From the NCBI GenBank assembly GCA_018830645.1, contig JAHJSA010000055.1, forward strand, positions 61,961 to 125,960: a DNA stretch of 64,000 bases, read 5' to 3'. Source of the DNA: Actinomycetota bacterium. Lineage in GTDB: Bacteria > Actinomycetota > Thermoleophilia > RBG-16-64-13. The notes under the pieces are model-generated. The model had not been told where the DNA came from, ran no database searches, and worked only from the letters and a program-made list of their open reading frames with translations. The position numbers and the translations under genes are program-made. The number at the start of each line of letters is the position of its first letter. The first letter of the stretch is position 1. Positions 32,675 to 40,890 of the stretch are shown one piece after another.

Positions 32675-33532
32675 CTACAGCCCCTTCGCTACCAATGAGG
32701 TCTCATGCCCCGGGATGACAAACCCCGGCTCGTTCCTCGAGGCGATACCCTGCACTCGCTTGACACTCTCGTACCACTCGTAGAAGTCGTACGTCACGCT
32801 GCTCGGGATGGCGTTTCCGAACACCTCCGGTGCGGGCGGTACTTCATGCAGCCGGCCTTCCATGTCTTCGATCTGCGTGCTCTGGGGGAACGCGGAGATG
32901 TATGAAGTCAAGAGGTCGCCCACCAGCACCACCGTTCCCTTCTTCATCCGCACCGCGACCGACTGGCTTCCGCGGGTGTGTCCCGGGGTGGCGTACAGAT
33001 CGATCCCCGGCTCCAGCCCGACGTCTCCATCGACCACATGGGTCTGTAGCAAGGCGAACTCATCGATGATCGCGGCATCGTAGTCCTTGCGCACGTTCTG
33101 AATGGGCAGGGGGTTCAGCAGGTTCTCCCACTCGGCCTTCTGGAACACATGCTGCGCCTGGGGGAACAGACCACAGTTGCCGGCATGATCGTTGTGCAGG
33201 TGGGTGTAGACGAGGGTTTGGATATCTTCCGGGCCCAAACCCTTCTCGGCCAAGGCTCGCTTCACGTAGGTTTCTCCACCCTCAGCCTCCAGTCCCGCCC
33301 ATGCCTTCCCGTCCACGATGAACTTCGCGGATATCCCTGTGTCCACGACCACCCGTCTCTCGCCCCGGGTGAGCAGGAAGCCGAGGTACGGAGCGCTCAT
33401 GTACGGGTCGTGCTGGATGGCGGGTGCCCCGAACGCGTAGCATACCGAGAGCATCGTCGAAAGCGGCATCGAGATCTTGCCGAAGTACAGCACTTCGACA
33501 CCCCACGTATCGGTGTTGGCGGCGGTGTTCAC
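32675..33532 (-). CDS. MBL-fold lactonase-like hydrolase
   Basis: A 285-residue metallo-hydrolase of the AHL-lactonase/AttM-like branch. The complete metal motif is LVYTHLHNDHAGNCGLFPQA, with later ligands in YATPGHTRGSQSVA, VLVGDLLTSY and FVIPGHETS. It may open a lactone or ester in the pathway of this operon; quorum-signal cleavage is a less likely alternative because the gene lies among transport and CoA-dependent genes. It is five bases from the BKACE gene and 63 bases after dctM. Confidence 0.8.
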   Translation of the reverse strand: MNTAANTDTWGVEVLYFGKISMPLSTMLSVCYAFGAPAIQHDPYMSAPYLGFLLTRGERRVVVDTGISAKFIVDGKAWAGLEAEGGETYVKRALAEKGLGPEDIQTLVYTHLHNDHAGNCGLFPQAQHVFQKAEWENLLNPLPIQNVRKDYDAAIIDEFALLQTHVVDGDVGLEPGIDLYATPGHTRGSQSVAVRMKKGTVVLVGDLLTSYISAFPQSTQIEDMEGRLHEVPPAPEVFGNAIPSSVTYDFYEWYESVKRVQGIASRNEPGFVIPGHETSLVAKGL

Positions 33533-33594
33533 GGTCCCTCCAATGTCCTTGCTGCGCTACTGCGCACCTCGTGTGGGCGGTCGACCCTCATCTA

Positions 33595-34908
33595 TCACCT
33601 TCCGAACATCGTGTTGGGCAGCCATAGGCTGATCGCCGGAAAGGCCATGAGGATCGCCACCGTCACCAATTCCAGCGCCACGTACCACCAGATGCCCCGA
33701 TACAGCTCGGCGAGGGATATGTCGTTGCCCATTACGCCCTTGACGATGAACAGCGACATCCCGAACGGAGGCGTGATCGCGCCGATTTCCGCCATCTTGA
33801 TGAACAGGATCCCGAACCACACCAGGTTCACGTCGAGCTGCACCAGTACCGGCAGCAGGATGGGAAGGGTCAGCAGCAGACTCGCAATCGAGGGCAGGAA
33901 GCAGCCGAGGATCAAGTAGAGCACCATGATGATGGCGACGAACGCGTACATCGAGAGATCCGCCCCGACGATGGCGCTGCTGATGAGTTGGGGCAGACCG
34001 GTGACGCCGATGAAGACGACGAAGAATACGGAGGAGATAAGGAGGACAAAGAGGACTGCCGTCGTCTCCATACTCTCGAGGAATCCCTTGCGCAACGTGG
34101 GCCAGTCGAACTTCTTCCTTGCGAACATCAGTACGAAAGCCGTCAAGGCGGCAACGGCGGCCGCTTCCGTCGCGGTAAACAGGCCCGTATACATGCCCCC
34201 AAAGAGCTCCACGAACAGCAGTGCGATACCCCACATCCCCTTCGTCACCCGGAGACGCTCCTTGAAAGGAATCACTTCGTGCGAGGTCTCCGGTGCAAGC
34301 GAGGGGTTGAGCTTCACCCGCACGAGGATGTATGCCACGTAGACAGCTATGGACAGGAACGCGGGCAGGTAGCCTGCGAGGAGCATCTGGGAGAGCGATA
34401 CCTGGGTGTAGATGGCATAGACCACCATCATGATGCTCGGCGGAACCAGCACGGCGATGGTGGACGTGGCCGCGATGGTTCCCGCGGCCAGGCCCTTGTC
34501 ATACTTGTGCTTGATCATTTCCGGGATCGCCATCTTGCTAAGCGCCGCTGTAGCTGGGACACCCGATCCCATGGTGGCCCCTATCGGCACCGAGGCCACG
34601 CACGAGGCGATGGCAAGTCCACCAGGAATGCGTCGCGTCCACACCGCCGCCGCGTCGAAGGCGGAGGTCGTGACACCGGAGACCATGGCCACGTATCCCA
34701 TGAGTAGGAAGAGGGGCACTGCCGAGAACGAGTAGTCCGTGGCCACTCCGAACGACTGGGTCGACACGACCTCGAATGTCTGGGGGATGCCGAGCAGTAT
34801 GAAGAGACCCACGATGGACGGCAGACCGATGGCGACCGACACCTGCACGCCTAGCGCCATGAGCACAAGAACCGCCGTGAATCCGAGGATGCCTACCGTG
34901 TAGTCCAT
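33595..34908 (-). CDS. dctM: TRAP transporter large permease (DctM)
   Basis: A 437-residue membrane protein with at least eleven hydrophobic helices, the size of DctM. Characteristic segments are VQVSVAIGLPSIVGLFILLG, FSAVPLFLLMGYVAMVSGVT, PGGLAIASCVASVPIGATMG and VPPSIMMVVYAIYTQVSLSQ; the end has MAEIGAITPPFGMSLFIVKG. DctM forms the sodium-dependent channel that moves the carboxylate delivered by DctP. It starts one base after the dctQ stop region, as in other TRAP operons. Confidence 0.92.
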   Translation of the reverse strand: MDYTVGILGFTAVLVLMALGVQVSVAIGLPSIVGLFILLGIPQTFEVVSTQSFGVATDYSFSAVPLFLLMGYVAMVSGVTTSAFDAAAVWTRRIPGGLAIASCVASVPIGATMGSGVPATAALSKMAIPEMIKHKYDKGLAAGTIAATSTIAVLVPPSIMMVVYAIYTQVSLSQMLLAGYLPAFLSIAVYVAYILVRVKLNPSLAPETSHEVIPFKERLRVTKGMWGIALLFVELFGGMYTGLFTATEAAAVAALTAFVLMFARKKFDWPTLRKGFLESMETTAVLFVLLISSVFFVVFIGVTGLPQLISSAIVGADLSMYAFVAIIMVLYLILGCFLPSIASLLLTLPILLPVLVQLDVNLVWFGILFIKMAEIGAITPPFGMSLFIVKGVMGNDISLAELYRGIWWYVALELVTVAILMAFPAISLWLPNTMFGR

Positions 34909-34909
34909 G

Positions 34910-35416
34910 CTAGGGCCTTCCGCCTGCGGTCTTGAGACCTCTGGCGGTCCTGAACTCTTCTATGGCGGTGACCGCGAGCTGCAGGGTCAGCACGCCCAGC
35001 CCGACCGGGATCGTCCAGCGGAACGGCCAAGCCGGGTAGAAAGTGGCCCCCATCCACTCCTCTCCGGCGAGGGTCGCCTCCCATGCTTTCAGCGCGCCAG
35101 CATAGGTGAGTACGCCGAACACGGCGATTCCCGCTATCGCGCCGATGGCCCTGAGTATCGCCTGAGTCTTGTCCGACAACCGCCCGAAGATCAGGTCGAC
35201 CGCGATATGCTGGCGTTTCATCTGCGCGTAGCCCTGTGGCAGGAACAACACGAGCGTCAGCAGACCTACCGTGGTGTTGTAGCCGCCCGGAATGCTGCCC
35301 ACGAACTTGCGACTGACCGCGTCGGCGACCATGAGTATCATCATCACGGCGATAGCGACGCAGGCTCCCGCGCAGAGCCAACCGCTCACTTTGTCTAGCA
35401 CCCGTGCCGCTTTCAC
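34910..35416 (-). CDS. dctQ: TRAP transporter small permease (DctQ)
   Basis: A 168-residue protein with four predicted helices. Family features are MILMVADAVSRKFVGSIPGG after the first helix and QIRE-like KRQHIAVDLIFGRLSDKTQA, where basic residues precede IAVDL. DctQ is the small subunit that holds the DctM channel. It is separated from dctP by 106 bases with a strong hairpin, and directly adjoins dctM. Confidence 0.88.
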   Translation of the reverse strand: MKAARVLDKVSGWLCAGACVAIAVMMILMVADAVSRKFVGSIPGGYNTTVGLLTLVLFLPQGYAQMKRQHIAVDLIFGRLSDKTQAILRAIGAIAGIAVFGVLTYAGALKAWEATLAGEEWMGATFYPAWPFRWTIPVGLGVLTLQLAVTAIEEFRTARGLKTAGGRP

Positions 35417-35472
35417 TTCACTCCACTCATGTCACACCCGCCTTCGCCGATTCCACTCTCGTGCACCGCGGT

Positions 35473-35500
35473 GTGGGGCGCAGCCTCGGCGGCGCCCCAC
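35473..35500 (-). terminator. Intercistronic hairpin between dctP and dctQ
   Basis: GTGGGGCGC / GCGCCCCAC, a perfect nine-base-pair stem with a ten-base loop in the gap after dctP. A partial terminator or mRNA-stabilising hairpin here would give more binding protein than permease, a common arrangement in transporter operons. Effect inferred from position. Confidence 0.5.
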
Positions 35501-35522
35501 CCCACATCTCTCGCGGTTCGTG

Positions 35523-36680
35523 CTATTGCGTCGCCCAGGGATACCCTTTGGCGGCGACGTCTGCCTCGTACTGGGCCACGTAGCCCTGATACTCGTCCCA
35601 CACCGCTTTGGTCTTGGCTCCGCCGGCATCGTTCTTGTCGAACCACCCTTGGTGCGCAGCCTCGATCGCAGCCTTATACGCCGCATCCACCGGTCCGGAC
35701 ACCTCGAGGTATTTCACGTCGAGCTTCGAGGTCGCGTTGTCGAGGACTGCCTTCTCCTGATCCATGACGGTCTGCGCGTACTTGTCGTTGTACTCGCGCG
35801 ATATCTCCTGAACGATCGCCTGCGTCTCCGGAGTGAACTTGGCCCACACGTCCTTGTTGATGACCGTCGTGACCGCGCCCCCGATGATGTTGTTCGAGAA
35901 GCGGTACCAGTACTTGGCCACCTCACCCAACTTCAAGGTATCCGCCCAGGCGATGGTCAGCAGGGTCCCGTCGATCACGCCCTTGTCGAGGGAGTCGTAG
36001 GTCTCGAAGATCCCCACCTGCACCGGCTCCATGCCGAGGGCGGAGAGCGCCGTCGCCTCGTCGGGCGTCCCAACGCGGATCCGCAGACCCTTGAGATCGT
36101 CAACCGACGTGATCTCCTTCTTGAGGATCATGATGGGCGTTCCGGGGAAGTAGCCGTGGGTAGGCACCACGTTCGCCTTCTCCATCTCGGCCGCGATCTC
36201 CGGGTCCCCGTTCACCATCTCGTACGTCGCCATCATCACTGCCCACTGGTCGTTGCCGGCGCCCGACAAGCTCAGGGTGGCCCAATGGGGGTTCGTAGGA
36301 TCGCCCATGGCTGCACCCATGTCCGCCACGCCCTTGCCCACGCCCGACAACGTGTCCGGCTGCTTCACTAGTGTGCCGCCCCAGTGGATGGTGATCTTCA
36401 CCTTGCCGTCGGTGCGCGCGGCGATCTCATCGGCGAACCATTGGTTCGTTTCCGCGAATGCACCCTGGTTGGGGCCTCCGTAGGCGTAGTTCAGGTCCAT
36501 CGCCTCTTGAACCGCGGCCTCCGTCGTCGGCGGGGCCGTCTCGGGCGGTGATGTCTCGGGTGGTGTCGTCACCGCGGTCGTGGTGGTGGTCTCAGACCCA
36601 CAACCCACTGCGCCAACCATCGCCATCAATGCCACTACGATCAGAAGGACTACCGGAATCCGGAAACTCTTCTTGTTCAT
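35523..36680 (-). CDS. dctP: TRAP transporter substrate-binding lipoprotein (DctP)
   Basis: A 385-residue periplasmic/extracytoplasmic binding protein. The N-terminus MNKKSFRIPVVLLIVVALMA with MVGAVGCGSE is a lipoprotein signal (lipobox ending in C27), followed by a Thr/Pro-rich linker. The DctP fold shows QWFADEIAARTDGKVKITIH, ADMGAAMGDPTNPHWATLS, LKGLRIRVGTPDEATALSAL (the arginine that binds carboxylate) and VIDGTLLTIAWADTLKLGEV. The ATG at 36680 follows GGAGGGGGAG. The lipid anchor is more typical of Gram-positive or monoderm-like lineages than of Proteobacteria. The ligand is probably the acid degraded by this operon. Confidence 0.92.
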   Translation of the reverse strand: MNKKSFRIPVVLLIVVALMAMVGAVGCGSETTTTTAVTTPPETSPPETAPPTTEAAVQEAMDLNYAYGGPNQGAFAETNQWFADEIAARTDGKVKITIHWGGTLVKQPDTLSGVGKGVADMGAAMGDPTNPHWATLSLSGAGNDQWAVMMATYEMVNGDPEIAAEMEKANVVPTHGYFPGTPIMILKKEITSVDDLKGLRIRVGTPDEATALSALGMEPVQVGIFETYDSLDKGVIDGTLLTIAWADTLKLGEVAKYWYRFSNNIIGGAVTTVINKDVWAKFTPETQAIVQEISREYNDKYAQTVMDQEKAVLDNATSKLDVKYLEVSGPVDAAYKAAIEAAHQGWFDKNDAGGAKTKAVWDEYQGYVAQYEADVAAKGYPWATQ

Positions 36681-36721
36681 ATCGCGCTTCTCCCCCTCCA
36701 CAGTTTTGCGTTCAATACTCT

Positions 36722-37885
36722 TCATTCCGCCTGCTCCACGCCCTGGGGATCGCCACCAAGTATCTCGGCCACCCAATCGGATATGTACTCTGAAGCGATC
36801 TGACCATCGTCCACCTGGCAGTGCTCGACCCCCCCTTCCTCGGCGGTGAATACCTTCAGTTTTCGAACCGGGCTGTTGATTGCGGCATTCAGTGTCCTTT
36901 CGGCTATCGCTACAGGAAGCAGTCGGTCGTTCTCCCCGTGGACCACGAGGAAGGGACAGGTGATCTTGTCGGCCACGCCTTCCAAGGTCATCTGCCGGGC
37001 CACCGCGAGGGTTCCTTCCAGCGTGTCCTGGCCGGTGATCCACGCGAACTGGAAGTTCATGAGGTGGTCGTCCTTGAGTTCTTCGGCCAACTTCTCGACG
37101 ACTATGCTGAAGTCCCACGCCGCGCCCCACGCCACGCAACATTTCAGCCGCTTCTCGAACGCGGCGGCCCTCGGCGCGTAGTAGCCGCCGAGACTCATGG
37201 CCACGATCCCGATCCTCTCGGCGTCCACGTCCGGTCTGGTCTCGAGGTAGTCGACACAGGCGCCCGCCGGCACTTCGGTGTCCGGGCCCGTGTATAGATT
37301 CCTGAGCCGCAGGGCCTCGCCTACACCGGGGTGGTCGACGATCAGGAGAGAGACGCCGCGGCGCCTGTACTCGTTGTTGGTCACGAAGTACAGGATCTCT
37401 TTCAGTCCATCCGCGCCGTCGAAATGGATCATGCAGGGAGCCGGCCCCTCACCGAGCGCCGGCACGAAGAGCGCCGGTAGGGAGGTGTCCTTGTAGCGGA
37501 TCTCGACGAACTCGACCGGGTTCTTCCCCAGCACCACACCGTTCTTGAAACACTCGAGGAGCTTGACGTAGGTCTGCAGCTTCAGCGGATCCTGGCGGTT
37601 GACCTGCCGTTCGGCGATCAGGTAGTAGATGGAGGCGATGAGATACTTGCGCCCGGCACTGAGCAAGTGCCCGGCGGCCTTGTCTGTCGCCGCAAGACCC
37701 TCGAGTCTCGCGCCGAGCGAGGCCCAGCACTCGCACCAAGCCGCCTGAGCCGCGTCCGTTCCCCGGTCCGGCAAGGCCTTGAGGGGGCCGATCGCCCCGT
37801 CGATCTCGTGGATGTTTCCCCCGCCAAGCAGGGCGAGAGCTATGGAGAAGTTCCAGTTGGGCTCCCCCGGGAAGTACTCGAACAT
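36722..37885 (-). CDS. Alpha/beta hydrolase (FrsA/dihydropseudooxynicotine hydrolase-like)
   Basis: A 387-residue hydrolase with an N-terminal helical cap, the plan of the FrsA/DUF1100 group that includes C-C bond hydrolases of the nicotine pathway. Catalytic residues: serine in GIVAMSLGGYYAPRAAAF, aspartate in FLVVHGENDRLLPVAIAERT, histidine in EEGGVEHCQVDD. The cap includes KYLIASIYYLIAERQVNRQD. It may cleave a C-C or ester bond of the imported compound. It lies between the TetR gene and dctP in the operon. Confidence 0.8.
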   Translation of the reverse strand: MFEYFPGEPNWNFSIALALLGGGNIHEIDGAIGPLKALPDRGTDAAQAAWCECWASLGARLEGLAATDKAAGHLLSAGRKYLIASIYYLIAERQVNRQDPLKLQTYVKLLECFKNGVVLGKNPVEFVEIRYKDTSLPALFVPALGEGPAPCMIHFDGADGLKEILYFVTNNEYRRRGVSLLIVDHPGVGEALRLRNLYTGPDTEVPAGACVDYLETRPDVDAERIGIVAMSLGGYYAPRAAAFEKRLKCCVAWGAAWDFSIVVEKLAEELKDDHLMNFQFAWITGQDTLEGTLAVARQMTLEGVADKITCPFLVVHGENDRLLPVAIAERTLNAAINSPVRKLKVFTAEEGGVEHCQVDDGQIASEYISDWVAEILGGDPQGVEQAE

Positions 37886-37948
37886 GTGTGGATCATCCTC
37901 CCTTTCGAGGATCGCCGATTCCGAGACTCGCGCCAGGCCCGCGACGCG

Positions 37949-38569
37949 TCACCTGAGGATCCCGTGCAGGAAGATGTCTGCCATCTGATCGGTCAGCTCG
38001 CGGACCCCCATGGGTCCCTCGGGCCGATACCAGTGGTAGACCCAGTTCGCCATGCCGTTGATCGAAAAGGTGATCACGTTGAGATCCAGGTGCTCGCTGA
38101 GCCTGCCGGCCGCACGCAGCCGCTCCAACTCCGCCCGCACGATGGACGCGCTCTGTGCGCGTTTCTCACGGATCTGGTCTCGTCTGTCCTGCGGCAACTT
38201 GTCCGCGTTGTCGATCAGGATCCGGATCTCTTCGCGGTGCTCGATCACGATGCGGACCGTCTCGGCCAGCATCGCCCGGAGCCTGTCTTCCGGAGTGTCC
38301 GCGGACCTACGGGCATCTTCCAAGCCGACCAGCAGGCGATCGACCGAGTTGTAGATGATGGCGAAAAGGATGTCTTCCTTGGTGGAGAAGTAGTGGTACA
38401 TCCCGGCGACACTCATGCCGACCGCATTCCCCAGATCGCGCACGGACGTCTGTCCGTATCCCTTCGCGTGGAACGCGTCCAGGGCCGCGTTCAGGATCTG
38501 TTCGCGACGTTCCTGCGGGTCCAGGCGCACTCGAGGAGTCACTGCCTTGGTGTCGCGATCACTCTTCAC
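37949..38569 (-). CDS. TetR/AcrR family repressor of the catabolic operon
   Basis: A 206-residue TetR regulator. The DNA-binding domain is at about residues 17-63: RREQILNAALDAFHAKGYGQ, TSVRDLGNAVGMSVAGMYHY and FSTKEDILFAI. The C-terminal ligand domain contains NGMANWVYHWYRPEGPMG, as in TetR_C_33/PaaR-like regulators that respond to acyl- or aryl-CoA. A GTG start at 38569, with GAGG seven bases upstream, lies 11 bases inside the CoA-ligase gene. Its likely target is the palindrome at 39937-39960 in front of the operon. Confidence 0.88.
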   Translation of the reverse strand: MKSDRDTKAVTPRVRLDPQERREQILNAALDAFHAKGYGQTSVRDLGNAVGMSVAGMYHYFSTKEDILFAIIYNSVDRLLVGLEDARRSADTPEDRLRAMLAETVRIVIEHREEIRILIDNADKLPQDRRDQIREKRAQSASIVRAELERLRAAGRLSEHLDLNVITFSINGMANWVYHWYRPEGPMGVRELTDQMADIFLHGILR

Positions 38570-39914
38570 CTGCGTACCTCTTGACTATCAACTTGGTCTT
38601 GTGGGCGGAGCGCTCGAGACTGCCCGGCGGGAGCAACTCGATGGTCGGCCTGAAGCGCAGTAGATCGCGGATCCGCTGCTCCAGTTGCTCCGACAGCGCG
38701 GCGCACTCGGCCTCCTCAAGGCCTTCGCGGTGCTCGATCCGCAGAAGTAGGGGCGACGGGACCTTCGGGCCTTCCTGGTCGAGCACGATGCGCATGGCCC
38801 CGGTCACCCGGGGAGCCAGTTCCGCGACGACGTCCCGAACGGCGGCCGGATAGACGTTGATCCCTTTGACGATCAGCATGTCGTCGGCACGCCCGAGGAT
38901 CCGGTACCGTGATCCAGGTAGGCCGCAGGAACACGGAGCCGTCAAGAACTCGGCGACGTCGCCCATGTTGTAGCGGAGGATCGGACCGGCCTCCCAGTCG
39001 AGCGAGGTGAACGCCATCTCCGCAATCGTCCCGTCCTTCGCCTCGACGGCCGCGCCGGTCTCCGGATCGATGGCCTCCACCAACGCGAGGTCGGGCGAGA
39101 CGATGTGCATGCCCTGGTGTTCCCGGCAGGAGACCATGAAGAAGCCCCAGGCGCCGCCCATGCCGTCGTAGACCTCCGCCCCGTACGCCACCTCGAGTCG
39201 TGCGCGGACCGCGGGGTCGCCCGCACCGGGCTCCCCGCCGCACATGAGGATCTCGATTCCCAGGCTGGACACATCGGCGCCGATCAGCTCCGGAGCTCGC
39301 TCGGCGAGGTACTCAGCGAAGGAAGGCGTGCAGAGGAGTGCGCGCGGCTTCGTCAGTTGGGCGAACTGCAGGAGCCGGCCGGTGCCGCCCTCCGCTCCGA
39401 TGGGGATCACCCGCAACCCCATCTTCTGCATGCCGCCGATCCACGGGGCGCCGCCGACGAACATGCTCAGGGCGAACCCGAGCATCACTCCATCACCGGG
39501 CCGCAGCCCTAAACGCCACAGAGTGCGGGCGATCACCTCGTCGTTCACGTCGTAGTCGTGCTTGCTGAACGTGTAGAAGGTGGGAAGGCCTGACGTGCCC
39601 GATGTCGCCTGCACGCCGATCACCTGGTCCAACGGAGCGCACAGGTGGGTCCCGTACGGGTGACCCAGTTCACTCAGCGACGCTTCCTGCACCTCGCGGT
39701 GCTGATACTTGGTGAAGCAGGGGATCGGGTGGATATCTTCGAGACTCGTGATGTCCTGTGGCCGAACGCCGGCGCCGTCGATCCGTTCCCGGTAGAAGCC
39801 GCTCCGTCCCCTGAGGTAGCTGAGCTGTTGCCGGAGGCGTCCCGCCTGCAGCTCGCGCAAGGCGTCGCCTTGGACTGATTCCCGGTCGGGGTTCCACAGG
39901 TGCCGATCGACCAT
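38559..39914 (-). CDS. Phenylacetate-CoA ligase-like adenylate-forming enzyme
   Basis: A 451-residue member of the PaaK family of ANL enzymes. The AMP-binding loop is GVQATSGTSGLPTFYTFSKH; MCGGEPGAG and YDGMGGAWGFFMVSC form the aryl/acyl pocket region; ILRYNMGDVAEFL and YRILGRADDMLIVKGINVYP mark the C-terminal hinge. The catalytic lysine is within AHKTKLIVKRY near the end. It activates a carboxylic acid to its CoA thioester, the entry step of the operon. PaaK paralogues act on many aryl and short acyl acids, so phenylacetate itself is not implied. First gene of the operon. Confidence 0.85.
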   Translation of the reverse strand: MVDRHLWNPDRESVQGDALRELQAGRLRQQLSYLRGRSGFYRERIDGAGVRPQDITSLEDIHPIPCFTKYQHREVQEASLSELGHPYGTHLCAPLDQVIGVQATSGTSGLPTFYTFSKHDYDVNDEVIARTLWRLGLRPGDGVMLGFALSMFVGGAPWIGGMQKMGLRVIPIGAEGGTGRLLQFAQLTKPRALLCTPSFAEYLAERAPELIGADVSSLGIEILMCGGEPGAGDPAVRARLEVAYGAEVYDGMGGAWGFFMVSCREHQGMHIVSPDLALVEAIDPETGAAVEAKDGTIAEMAFTSLDWEAGPILRYNMGDVAEFLTAPCSCGLPGSRYRILGRADDMLIVKGINVYPAAVRDVVAELAPRVTGAMRIVLDQEGPKVPSPLLLRIEHREGLEEAECAALSEQLEQRIRDLLRFRPTIELLPPGSLERSAHKTKLIVKRYAGEE

Positions 39915-39936
39915 CAGCCAACCCCCAGTCGGCGCT

Positions 39937-39960
39937 TATCTATCGAGCGTTCGGTAGATA
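39937..39960. promoter_or_regulatory. Palindromic operator in front of the catabolic operon
   Basis: TATCTATCGA-GCGT-TCGGTAGATA: ten-base arms matching at nine positions, 23 bases upstream of the CoA-ligase start. Size and form (CGA-GCG-TTCGG core) fit TetR-family sites, and a TetR gene is the second gene of the operon. Assignment by symmetry and context. Confidence 0.6.
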
Positions 39961-40101
39961 TCAGACCACGGGAGGAGCACGGTGTCAAGAGGGTCCGTCG
40001 CGAACGTCCTTCGGGAGTGCCCTCGTCGCGCAGCTGGCTTGCCCACGCGGACGCCCCACCAGGTCCACCCAGGGGCCGCACCGACGCGGAACTATGGCTC
40101 T

Positions 40102-40123
40102 TGATAGCTATCGTGAGCTATCA
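40102..40123. promoter_or_regulatory. Operator of the Phd/VapC module
   Basis: TGATAGCT-ATCGTG-AGCTATCA, perfect eight-base arms around a six-base spacer, ending seven bases before the antitoxin ATG. Phd/YefM antitoxins autoregulate through such palindromes, so the site both covers the promoter and lies over the ribosome-loading region. Confidence 0.65.
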
Positions 40124-40130
40124 TGAAGCA

Positions 40131-40400
40131 ATGAGGACCGTCACCGTCGCCGACCTGAAGAACAACCTGAGCCGCTATCTGCGCGAGATCAGGAGCGGAG
40201 AGCGTTTCACCGTGCTGATACGGGACGTACCGGTGGCCCAGTTGACGCCGCTGGAGGCCGCGGGCCGCGTGCTAGAGGTTCGACCTGCGAGAGCCGGAGC
40301 CCTCCCCCCCGGGCGCGCGCAACTGCCGGAGCCGATGTCCGGTCTGGAGGGGGTGGGTGACATCGTCGAGTTGCTCCTTGCGGAACGCGGGGAGCGGTGA
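40131..40400 (+). CDS. Phd/YefM family antitoxin
   Basis: An 89-residue antitoxin. The DNA-binding N-terminus MRTVTVADLKNNLSRYLREI followed by RSGERFTVLIRDVPVAQLTP is the Phd/YefM hallmark; the C-terminal tail (GVGDIVELLLAERGER) would cover the toxin. It represses its own operon, probably at the palindrome immediately upstream. The stop overlaps the toxin GTG start, coupling the two. Confidence 0.88.
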   Translation: MRTVTVADLKNNLSRYLREIRSGERFTVLIRDVPVAQLTPLEAAGRVLEVRPARAGALPPGRAQLPEPMSGLEGVGDIVELLLAERGER

Positions 40401-40813
40401 TCGCCTACGTCGATTCCTCGGTGCTGCTGCGGGTGATGCTCGGGCAGGACGACGCGCTGGCCGAGTGGCCGGACATCGAGCGCGGAGTGGTGAGCACCCT
40501 CGTCGAGGTGGAGTGCCTACGCACCTTGGACCGACTCCGCGTCTTCCACGCGCTCCCCGAGGAGAAGGTAGCCGCGAGGAGGGAAGTGGTCGTGAGACTG
40601 CTCGATTCGATGGAGGTGGTGGCGGTCACGGCGCCCGTGCTGCGAAGAGCGGCCCAACCCTTCCCGGTCACCCTGGGGACCCTCGACGCCCTACACCTCG
40701 CAACCGCGCTGCTCTGGATGGACGCCACCGGGGAAGCCCCGGTCATGGCCACCCACGACACGGCGCTGGGGTGTGCCGCGCGCTCGATGGGGTTAGTCAC
40801 AGTCGGGTGCTAG
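40397..40813 (+). CDS. VapC-type PIN-domain ribonuclease toxin
   Basis: A 138-residue PIN protein with the full acidic set: D5 in IAYVDSSVLLRVML, glutamate in STLVEVECLRTLDR, aspartate in LGTLDALHLATALL and the last in MATHDTALGCAARSMG. PIN toxins cut tRNA or rRNA when not bound by antitoxin. GTG start overlapping the antitoxin stop. The toxin is intact, unlike the AbiEii toxins of this region. It lies next to the 5' end of the large catabolic operon, transcribed away from it. Confidence 0.88.
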   Translation: MIAYVDSSVLLRVMLGQDDALAEWPDIERGVVSTLVEVECLRTLDRLRVFHALPEEKVAARREVVVRLLDSMEVVAVTAPVLRRAAQPFPVTLGTLDALHLATALLWMDATGEAPVMATHDTALGCAARSMGLVTVGC

Positions 40814-40890
40814 GGCACCTCCCGGGGTCAGGGCTTCCGATCCGAGTGCGCCCAACCGTGGCCCAACGCAAACCCCGGCCCGCGCCCCGC

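Noticed and set aside
36681..37142. N-terminal extension of DctP
   Set aside because: Overlaps the hydrolase gene in another frame; the lipoprotein signal begins at ATG 36680.
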